Positions 6,805 through 12,309 of a stretch of 12,892 nt of DNA are shown here, one piece after another. The notes under the pieces were generated by a model that did not search any database, was not told the origin of the DNA, and saw only the letters and a program-made list of their open reading frames with translations. The stretch spans positions 1-12,892 of the forward strand of contig CALRHO010000018.1 of NCBI GenBank assembly GCA_943359405.1, written 5' to 3'. The first letter of the stretch is position 1. Every line of letters begins with the position of its first letter. Source of the stretch: Candidatus Nomurabacteria bacterium (GTDB lineage: Bacteria; Patescibacteriota; Minisyncoccia; Phycocordibacterales; UBA918). Made by a program: the position numbers and the translations under genes.

Positions 6805-7656
6805 ATGCACATTCATGTCACCAAGGCGGACGGCTCGTTAGAGTTTTTTAAAGTTGAAAAACTACGCCGCTCACTGCGTCGCGCTGGCGCAACACAGACT
6901 GAAGTCCTTGATATCGTACACACCATAAGCACTGACCTCTACGAGGGTATTTCCACCCAAGAAATTTACCGTCGCGCCTTTGCACTCCTACGCCAAACTG
7001 AGGCCGGAGCAGCGGCGCGCTACTCGCTGCGCCGCGCCCTGTTTGGTCTTGGACCTACCGGCTTTCCATTTGAACTCTTCCTGGCGCGTTTATTTGAGGC
7101 TGAAGGGTACGAAGTACAAACAGGCATTATTTTAGAGGGGAAGTGCGCACCCCACGAAATTGACATTGCGGCCTTTAACCGTACGCACAGCTTCATCGGT
7201 GAAGCTAAATTTCATGCCCGACCCGGTATTAAGTCCGACCTCCAAGTGGCCCTCTATTCCTACGCTCGCTTACTGGACCTCAAAGAGCGAAAAATCTGTG
7301 CTGAGGATCACTGCGGTATTACCGAGTTTTGGCTCATCACCAATACCAAGTTCACCACCACGGCCGAAGCGTATAGTCGTTGTGTTGGTCTTAACCTGCT
7401 CTCCTGGGATTTTCCGCGTCATCACAACCTCCATGATCGGATTCAAAAGTCAGGTGTATATCCCATCACTGTGTTGTCCTCACTGTCATCAGCGCAGGCG
7501 GCTACCCTCATCGAACGCAGGGTTATTTTGTGTCGTGACTTGGTAGAAAATCAACATCTTATACGCCATTTGCATCTCGCACCAGAAAAAGCAACAGCCG
7601 TCCTCGCCGAAGCAACGGCGATTGTGGCAGCGTATAGTCGCTCAGTTGCGACATGA
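6805..7656 (+). CDS. ATP-cone domain fused to a restriction-endonuclease-like (PD-(D/E)XK) domain
   Basis: A 283-residue predicted cytoplasmic protein. Residues about 1-95 look like an ATP-cone, the nucleotide-sensing module of ribonucleotide reductase and NrdR: VTKADGSLEFFKVEKLRRSLRRAGA, then the helical YEGISTQEIYRRAFALLRQ. Residues about 88-200 follow the restriction-endonuclease/Mrr-like pattern: FELFLARLFEAEGYEVQ, HEIDIAA (Asp120) and FIGEAKFHA (Glu133-x-Lys135), then KSDLQVALYSYARLLDL. Residues about 225-283 are helical and may be a small helix-hairpin-helix-like tail. The motif layout suggests a metal-dependent nuclease whose activity could respond to ATP or dATP; this is inference and I know of no proven function. 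The gene begins directly after the mnmA stop with no spacer and no Shine-Dalgarno, so it is likely translated by coupling. It is the last gene of its cluster. Confidence 0.85.
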   Translation: MHIHVTKADGSLEFFKVEKLRRSLRRAGATQTEVLDIVHTISTDLYEGISTQEIYRRAFALLRQTEAGAAARYSLRRALFGLGPTGFPFELFLARLFEAEGYEVQTGIILEGKCAPHEIDIAAFNRTHSFIGEAKFHARPGIKSDLQVALYSYARLLDLKERKICAEDHCGITEFWLITNTKFTTTAEAYSRCVGLNLLSWDFPRHHNLHDRIQKSGVYPITVLSSLSSAQAATLIERRVILCRDLVENQHLIRHLHLAPEKATAVLAEATAIVAAYSRSVAT

Positions 7657-7659
7657 CCC

Positions 7660-7697
7660 AAAAAGCCCCTAGTTGTCAAGGGAACAGGCATTTTTTT
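7660..7697 (+). terminator. Possible weak, imperfect terminator after the ATP-cone gene
   Basis: An A-run and GC (7660-7666) can pair with GC plus T-run (7688-7697) with one bulged A. Inside, CCCT (7667-7670) can pair with AGGG (7679-7682). An asymmetric internal loop makes it weak. The seven-T tract at 7691-7697 and the position just after a cluster-final stop support it. Confidence 0.35.
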
Positions 7698-7700
7698 GCG

Positions 7701-7709
7701 TGATATACT
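7701..7709 (+). promoter_or_regulatory. Extended -10 promoter for the 7752 gene
   Basis: TGA followed by TATACT (7704-7709) is a good extended -10. The nearest TTG-type hexamer, TTGTCA at 7673-7678, is 25 bp away, too far for a normal -35. The leader to the ATG at 7752 would be about 35 nt. Confidence 0.5.
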
Positions 7710-7751
7710 GGCTGCATATAAGCGTTAGACAGCAATTCAGCATTTTTGCGT

Positions 7752-8306
7752 ATGGCAGAAACTACCAAACCGGAAGATAAGAAGACCGTAATCGCGTTTA
7801 TCGTTGGCCTCCTCATTGGTGGCCTCCTCGTCTGGGCATTCTCAGGTCCAACCGCCAGTGCCCCGCGTGAGACCGAGCAGGCCAATGAAAAGACTGAGGA
7901 AAAAGCTAGCGACACTAAGCAAGAAGAGGATTCGATCGAAGCACAGGTTGATGCCAGTGATGAAGCCAATACCACACCACAAACCCTAACGGTTGGTGAA
8001 GGAAGTGTAACGGTTAGTAACAAAAAGGCTGGTATGACCGTTCCACTGGCTGCAGTAACATATCCGGTCGAAGAGGGCTGGATTGGTATCCGCACCTACA
8101 CTGAAGGTCGCCTCGGTTACATCCTTGGGGTTGTCCGGTTTAGCCAGAGCCAAGGACTCAGTCCAAGCGAAATCGTCCTCCAGACTCCAACCCGCGCGGG
8201 CTCTGAATACGCCGTAGTCATGTATACCGAAGACGGCGACCGACAATTTAACCTCGCTGCAGATACCCAGATTGATAAGGTGTTTGGCTCGTTTACCGCT
8301 GAGTAG
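7752..8306 (+). CDS. Membrane-anchored hypothetical protein with acidic linker and extracytoplasmic beta domain
   Basis: 184 residues. A short charged N-terminus (MAETTKPEDKK) is followed by one hydrophobic helix (about 11-30, rich in Gly and Leu), most likely a signal anchor. Residues about 38-75 form a very acidic Glu/Asp/Lys linker. Residues about 78-184 look like a small beta-sandwich outside the membrane: SVTVSNKKAGMTVPLAAVTYPVEEGWIGIRTY is broken here into strands, followed by GYILGVVRF, EIVLQTPTRAGSEYAVVMYTEDGD and FNLAAD. The strand pattern faintly recalls the DUF7282 type of surface domain, but I cannot claim membership. A surface or envelope role is inferred from topology only. ATG 7752 is preferred over the in-frame TTG at 7746. 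It stands alone between its own promoter and a strong terminator. Confidence 0.8.
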   Translation: MAETTKPEDKKTVIAFIVGLLIGGLLVWAFSGPTASAPRETEQANEKTEEKASDTKQEEDSIEAQVDASDEANTTPQTLTVGEGSVTVSNKKAGMTVPLAAVTYPVEEGWIGIRTYTEGRLGYILGVVRFSQSQGLSPSEIVLQTPTRAGSEYAVVMYTEDGDRQFNLAADTQIDKVFGSFTAE

Positions 8307-8321
8307 GTCGTTACCCACAAC

Positions 8322-8351
8322 AAAAAAAGCCCCTCCTTCGGGGCTTTTTTT
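8322..8351. terminator. Strong rho-independent terminator, symmetrical
   Basis: GCCCC (8329-8333) and GGGGC (8340-8344) pair around TCCTTC. Seven A (8322-8328) lie before and seven T (8345-8351) after, extending the stem and making it able to work on either strand. It starts 15 nt after the TAG of the 7752 gene. Confidence 0.93.
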
Positions 8352-8373
8352 AGTATAGCGTCGCCACCCCTTG

Positions 8374-8382
8374 TGCTACACT
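8374..8382 (+). promoter_or_regulatory. Extended -10 promoter of the nuclease-to-membrane-protein cluster
   Basis: TGC followed by TACACT (8377-8382), just beyond the terminator at 8351. There is no clear -35. The -10 ends 9 nt before the ATG at 8392, so transcription should start within a few bases of the initiation codon, giving a leaderless or almost leaderless mRNA. Confidence 0.5.
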
Positions 8383-8391
8383 AGTCAGTGC

Positions 8392-9189
8392 ATGGCTGAA
8401 TTTTATAAAAAATATAATCCGGATCGTAGTCCCGAGTGGAACTATGGTGGCGCCAAGTGGAAACTGTCCCGATCGAAAATAGACGCCTTTATTGAGTGCC
8501 CACGCTGCTTTTACCTCGACAACAAGCTCGGCACCAAGCGCCCAGGCATGCCGTCGTTTAACCTCAATATCGCCGTCGACGCGCTGTTTAAAAAAGAATT
8601 TGATATTCACCGCACTGCCGGTAGTCAGCATCCCCTCTGTGAAAAGTATGGTATCGATGCCGTACCCTTTGCGCACCCCGACCTCGAGGCCTGGCGCGAC
8701 CCCTTTATTGGTATCACCTATCGCGACCCTGAAACTAATCTCCTCGTTTCAGGTGGTGTCGATGACCTCTGGGTAAAGCCAGATGGCACCCTCATCGTCG
8801 CCGACTACAAGGCTACCTCGAAGGACGGCACGATCGAGGGCCTCGGTGACAGCCCCTGGGAAATGCAGTACACCCGCCAGCTTGGTGTCTACCGCTGGCT
8901 CCTCGAGCGTAATGGCTTTAACGTCGACCCCACCGGCTACTTGGTGTACGCAAACGCCAGCAAAGACGAGGACGTCTTTGACGATATGCTCACCTTCGAG
9001 ACCACGCTCGTACCGGTGCCGACCGAAGTTGATTGGATTTCTGGCACGCTGCATGCTATCAAGGCCACCCTTGAGAGCGAGAAGCTCCCGCCGGTAGGGA
9101 AGGCCTGCGAGTTCTGCCCGTACCGCGAGGCCGCCGGCAAGAAGATTCAAGCGGTCTATAGAGCACATGGCAACGCCACCCGTATTTGA
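8392..9189 (+). CDS. PD-(D/E)XK family nuclease (RecB/Cas4-like fold)
   Basis: 265 residues, single domain, predicted cytoplasmic. The N-terminal LSRSKIDAFIECPRCFYLDNKL matches, piece by piece, the helix that begins RecB-like nucleases (residues 25-45). The catalytic core is SGGVDDLW with its Asp, then LIVADYKATSK (the D-x-K of the active site), followed by the helix QYTRQLGVYRWLLER, whose Gln-x-x-x-Tyr element is typical. The end has ACEFCPYREAAGK. Two Cys pairs, C36-x2-C39 and C239-x2-C242, frame the domain and could bind a metal or iron-sulfur cluster, as in Cas4/AddB relatives, although the spacing differs from the standard one-plus-three cysteines. DNA repair or processing is the likely role; no helicase or cas gene is near. 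It is the first gene of its cluster and overlaps the next gene by 23 nt. ATG 8392 is preferred over the TTG at 8371, which would lie upstream of the predicted transcription start. Confidence 0.88.
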   Translation: MAEFYKKYNPDRSPEWNYGGAKWKLSRSKIDAFIECPRCFYLDNKLGTKRPGMPSFNLNIAVDALFKKEFDIHRTAGSQHPLCEKYGIDAVPFAHPDLEAWRDPFIGITYRDPETNLLVSGGVDDLWVKPDGTLIVADYKATSKDGTIEGLGDSPWEMQYTRQLGVYRWLLERNGFNVDPTGYLVYANASKDEDVFDDMLTFETTLVPVPTEVDWISGTLHAIKATLESEKLPPVGKACEFCPYREAAGKKIQAVYRAHGNATRI

Positions 9190-9481
9190 CCCAGCCACTT
9201 TTGCTGACAGCGTCCGTGCCGTGGTACGTCGCATTCCTGCTGGACAAGTCATGAGCTACAGTGAAGTAGCACGGGCAGTGGGTGCACCCCGTCACGCTCG
9301 GGCTGTAGCTAGGGTAATGGCAAGCAATTATCTACCTGATGTACCGTGCCACCGTGTCATTAGAAGCAACGGCTCACTCGGTGGCTATAACCGCGGAGGT
9401 GAAGTGAAAAAGCGAGCCCTGCTTCGAAGCGAAGGCTATCCCTCTGAGCGACTTGGCAGATTTGACAGTGTGATACACTAA
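9167..9481 (+). CDS. MGMT-family DNA-binding domain protein (O6-alkylguanine repair type), Cys retained
   Basis: 104 residues, equal to the C-terminal DNA-binding and active-site domain of O6-methylguanine-DNA methyltransferase without the N-terminal RNase H-like domain. Seen are VVRRIPAGQVMSYSEVARAVG, RAVARVMASN (the helix carrying the arginine finger) and the active-site VPCHRVIRSNGSLGGYNRG, with Cys61 in the PCHR motif. In alkyltransferase-like (ATL) proteins this Cys is usually Trp or Ala, so this protein could still accept an alkyl group directly; alternatively it only flips and flags damaged bases. The gene starts inside the end of the nuclease gene (23-nt overlap, other frame), suggesting coupled expression and a shared role in DNA damage. 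Confidence 0.9.
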   Translation: MATPPVFDPATFADSVRAVVRRIPAGQVMSYSEVARAVGAPRHARAVARVMASNYLPDVPCHRVIRSNGSLGGYNRGGEVKKRALLRSEGYPSERLGRFDSVIH

Positions 9482-9499
9482 AAATAATCATTACTATCC

Positions 9500-10096
9500 A
9501 TGTACTCGTATCGCGTTGAACAGGCCATCCGCGCAGCCTCGGTGCTTCACAAGGACCAGACTAGACGTGGTTCGATGCCATTTCCCTTTGTGACCCATCT
9601 GGTAGCCACTGCGTTCACGCTCCTAGACTATACCGACGATGAAGATGTGATTGTAGCCGCCTTCCTCCACGACAGCCTTGAAGATACCGACTACACCGTT
9701 GATGAGCTGCGTGAAGATTTTGGCGGTCGAGTCAGCGATATTGTAGAGACCCTTACCGAACCAAGAGGTACGAGTGAACAAAAACTCACCTGGAAAGACC
9801 GCAAGATTGCCTACATCAAACAACTCAAACGCGGTCCCGAAGAAGCACTGCTTGTAGCAGCCGCTGATAAGATTCACAACTTTCGCACCATTGTTGAAGA
9901 CTACGCCCACGCCCACGACCGCTTCCATCAAGACTTTGGCAATAACTTTACCGAACGACTCGAGGTCTACCAGCAGATTGCCAACACCATCAATAGTCGC
10001 CTTAAGAACCCCATTATCGCCGAGTTTAATCATATATTTGAAGCCTACCGCCAATTCTTACTCGAGGCCCAACACGCCCACGACCACCGTTATTAA
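9500..10096 (+). CDS. HD-domain phosphohydrolase of the RelA/SpoT (MESH1-like) type
   Basis: 198 residues, cytoplasmic, mostly helical. The metal-binding HD pattern is complete: His33 (FVTHLVA), His57-Asp58 in FLHDSLEDTDYT, and Asp123 in AAADKIHNF. TRRGSMPFPFVTHL and the later LTWKDRKIAYIKQLKRG also follow the hydrolase half of SpoT-type alarmone enzymes. No synthetase, TGS or ACT domain follows, so it would be a stand-alone hydrolase. (p)ppGpp hydrolysis is plausible, but related small HD proteins act on other nucleotides, so the substrate is not settled. It lies 18 nt after the MGMT gene and 20 nt before the peptidase gene, with no Shine-Dalgarno, in the same transcription unit. Confidence 0.87.
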   Translation: MYSYRVEQAIRAASVLHKDQTRRGSMPFPFVTHLVATAFTLLDYTDDEDVIVAAFLHDSLEDTDYTVDELREDFGGRVSDIVETLTEPRGTSEQKLTWKDRKIAYIKQLKRGPEEALLVAAADKIHNFRTIVEDYAHAHDRFHQDFGNNFTERLEVYQQIANTINSRLKNPIIAEFNHIFEAYRQFLLEAQHAHDHRY

Positions 10097-10116
10097 CCAA
10101 TTACCCGTCCACCGCT

Positions 10117-11946
10117 ATGCCTGCTAAGTCTCGCCGGTCCGTCTCACCGTTTGTTGCGAATAACTCACTACCGCCCCTTTTGAACGTAAAAACAGAGTGG
10201 GATTTGCAAACCCATTTTTACCAACACGAAAATGACCCGCAGATTGAGGCTGATGTTCATACCACTCTCGTAGGGTACCAGGCCTTTGCCAAAAAGTATG
10301 CGAAGGTAGACATTACCAAGTCTGCCAAAGTCCTCGCCACCATGCTGCGTGACTATATGGCGCTCGCACACCTACCGGGCGAAAAGGCACTTTACTACTT
10401 CCACTATCGCCACACCCGTAACGCTACCGACCATGTAGCCGAACAAAAGCTCACCCTCTTCTCCGACCGACTTACCAAGGCCAACAACCTTGTAGTATTT
10501 GTCCCACTCGCCATCGGGAAACTACAAAAAGCCAAACAGCGTGAGTACCTGAAGGCCCCCGAACTTAAGCCCTACCGCTATTACCTAGAGCGAGTTTTTC
10601 TCGAATCCAAACACTCCCTATCCGAAGCGGAAGAAAAAATCCTTAACCTAAAAAGTTTGCCCGCCCGCAGTTTGTGGGTGGCTGGTACTGACAAAATCCT
10701 CAATCGCAAAACGGTTACCTATAAGGGTAAGCAACTGCCCCTGAATGAGGCGATAGAAAAAACCGCTTCCATAGCCCCCAAGGAACGTCCGGCGCTTTGG
10801 AACGTGGTCACCACCGAGCTCAAGCAGTGGGCCGAAGTTGCAGAAAATGAACTCAATGCTATCGTTCTTGATAAAAAAATAAATGACGAACTTCGCGGCT
10901 TTAAAAAGCCTTACGAAGCAAGGATACAAGGCTACCAAAATGACCTCGAAAGTGTGGAAGCACTCGTCACAGCCATCAGTAACGAGGGCTTTGCGCTTAG
11001 TCAGCGCTTTTATAAAGCCAAGGCACGCTTTCATGGTGTTCAATCGCTACCCTACGCAAGCAAGTACGACCCGGTCGGGGAACAGCCTACCATTGTCTTT
11101 CGTGATGCTGTCGAAATCTGTCGCGAAGTGTTCTATAAAACCAAGACTGATTACGGCACCTTCTTTGACGAAATGCTGACGCGAGGGCAAATCGATGTCT
11201 ACCCCAGACCCAACCGTTCTGGTGGTGCCTTCATGTCGTCGGCAGTTGGTTTACCCACCTTTGTCTTCCTCAATCACGTTGATGAATTTAAGTCACTGGA
11301 AACCTTGGCGCACGAAATGGGACACGCCATTCACTCGAGTCGCAGCAAGGTCGGACAACCATCGTGGTATGAGGACTATTCGACTACCACTGCCGAAACC
11401 GCCTCAACTTTCTTTGAAAACCTAGTGTTTGCACACGTCTACGAGCAGGCCGCTCCTGAAACTAAGTTCGCGCTGCTGCACGACCGTATCACGCGTGACA
11501 TCGCCACGATTCAACGTCAGATTGCGTTCTTCAATTTTGAAGTTGCGTTGCATAACCGTATCCGCACCGAAGGCGGTATGACTAAGGGACAGATAGCTGT
11601 CCTCATGCAACAACACCTTCAAAGCTACTTTGGCAAAGCAGTGACGGTAACCGAGGATGACGGCTATTCGTTTGTCTTTGTTGGTCACTTCCGTTCGATG
11701 TTCTATGTGTATACCTACGCCTACGGCTTACTCATGAGTACACTCATGAGTAAGCGCTACCATGAGGATCGGCGCTATATTGGGCAAATTGATCACTTCT
11801 TGCAGTCTGGTGGCAGTGCTACTGTTGAGCACATCTTTCGAGCGATTGGCATCGACGCTCACAAGCCAGAAACTTTCATCGAAGCATTATCATCACTTCG
11901 CACTGACATATCCGAGTTCGAACATCTTGCCAAACGACAGAAGTAA
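10117..11946 (+). CDS. M3-family oligoendopeptidase (PepF/M3B-like)
   Basis: 609 residues, close to the usual M3B length, with no signal peptide, so it acts in the cytoplasm on short peptides. The zinc site is HEMGH (His399, Glu400, His403), with the third ligand Glu427 in TTTAETASTFFE, 28 residues after the first His, as expected for this clan. Downstream are the family motifs FFNFEVALHNRIRTEG, GYSFVFVGHFRSMFYVYTYAYG and the substrate-side YHEDRRYIGQIDHFLQSGGS, which are cited here in pieces. The N-terminal helical part (about 20-200) resembles the PepF N-domain (YFHYRHTRNATD). The role is probably peptide turnover for amino-acid recovery, useful to a host-dependent cell. A perfect inverted repeat lies in the gene at 11726-11755. 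The gene sits between the HD gene (20-nt gap) and the small membrane gene (15-nt gap). Confidence 0.95.
   Translation: MPAKSRRSVSPFVANNSLPPLLNVKTEWDLQTHFYQHENDPQIEADVHTTLVGYQAFAKKYAKVDITKSAKVLATMLRDYMALAHLPGEKALYYFHYRHTRNATDHVAEQKLTLFSDRLTKANNLVVFVPLAIGKLQKAKQREYLKAPELKPYRYYLERVFLESKHSLSEAEEKILNLKSLPARSLWVAGTDKILNRKTVTYKGKQLPLNEAIEKTASIAPKERPALWNVVTTELKQWAEVAENELNAIVLDKKINDELRGFKKPYEARIQGYQNDLESVEALVTAISNEGFALSQRFYKAKARFHGVQSLPYASKYDPVGEQPTIVFRDAVEICREVFYKTKTDYGTFFDEMLTRGQIDVYPRPNRSGGAFMSSAVGLPTFVFLNHVDEFKSLETLAHEMGHAIHSSRSKVGQPSWYEDYSTTTAETASTFFENLVFAHVYEQAAPETKFALLHDRITRDIATIQRQIAFFNFEVALHNRIRTEGGMTKGQIAVLMQQHLQSYFGKAVTVTEDDGYSFVFVGHFRSMFYVYTYAYGLLMSTLMSKRYHEDRRYIGQIDHFLQSGGSATVEHIFRAIGIDAHKPETFIEALSSLRTDISEFEHLAKRQK
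11726..11755. repeat. Perfect 14-bp inverted repeat made of two tandem 10-bp palindromes
   Basis: GCTTACTCATGAGT (11726-11739) and ACTCATGAGTAAGC (11742-11755) are exact reverse complements around a 2-nt centre. Each arm contains ACTCATGAGT, itself a perfect palindrome, so the two copies (11730-11739 and 11742-11751) are also direct repeats 12 bp apart. It is within the oligopeptidase reading frame, where it encodes LMST-LMSK. There is no T-tract after it. Confidence 0.9.
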
Positions 11947-11961
11947 CGAGACAATGTACCT

Positions 11962-12237
11962 ATGAGTTTACTTTTTTGGGGCTTAACCTTTGGGGTGGTA
12001 GGTAAGTGCCTTCTCGCCGTCGGCATTTTGCGTGTTCACATGGTTATGGCGAGAGAGCGTGTCATTGGCGATGATGTAATTCATTCATTTCATAATGAAA
12101 AGATCGTAACCTTGATTGGCATTGCACTGATTGTGCTCGGGTACCTGCTTGAACTCTCCTTCTATCACGATGTGCACCTCATTACCTGCTCCGGTCCAAG
12201 CTGTATGGCTGGTGCCCTCGGCGCAATTGCACGCTAG
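11962..12237 (+). CDS. Small two-helix membrane protein of unknown function
   Basis: 91 residues. Two hydrophobic helices (about 4-24 and 48-66) flank a charged cytoplasmic or periplasmic loop, HMVMARERVIGDDVIHSFHNE. The C-terminal tail is mildly hydrophobic and has two cysteines (TCSGPSC), which could form a disulfide or bind a metal. I do not recognise a family with confidence. The reading frame is credible because it follows the peptidase by 15 nt, has a strong membrane-protein pattern, and fills the space before alaS. It is the last gene of the cluster starting at 8392. Codon use is like its neighbours. Confidence 0.75.
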   Translation: MSLLFWGLTFGVVGKCLLAVGILRVHMVMARERVIGDDVIHSFHNEKIVTLIGIALIVLGYLLELSFYHDVHLITCSGPSCMAGALGAIAR

Positions 12238-12246
12238 AGTCCCCCT

Positions 12247-12255
12247 TGCTATAGT
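12247..12255 (+). promoter_or_regulatory. Extended -10 candidate upstream of alaS
   Basis: TGC followed by TATAGT (12250-12255), without a visible -35. The leader to the ATG at 12310 would be about 47 nt. In that leader CGTGT and ACACG can pair, and a small near-palindrome TAAGT-A-ACTTA lies at 12288-12298. No terminator is visible between the preceding gene and alaS, so alaS may also be reached by read-through. Confidence 0.4.
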
Positions 12256-12309
12256 TCGTGTCAACCAATTTTAATTACACGGGTTTATAAGTAACTTACA
12301 GTTTTTTGT

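Noticed and set aside
8371..8391. TTG start at 8371 for the nuclease
   Set aside because: It overlaps the predicted -10 element, and the ATG at 8392 fits the family's N-terminus.
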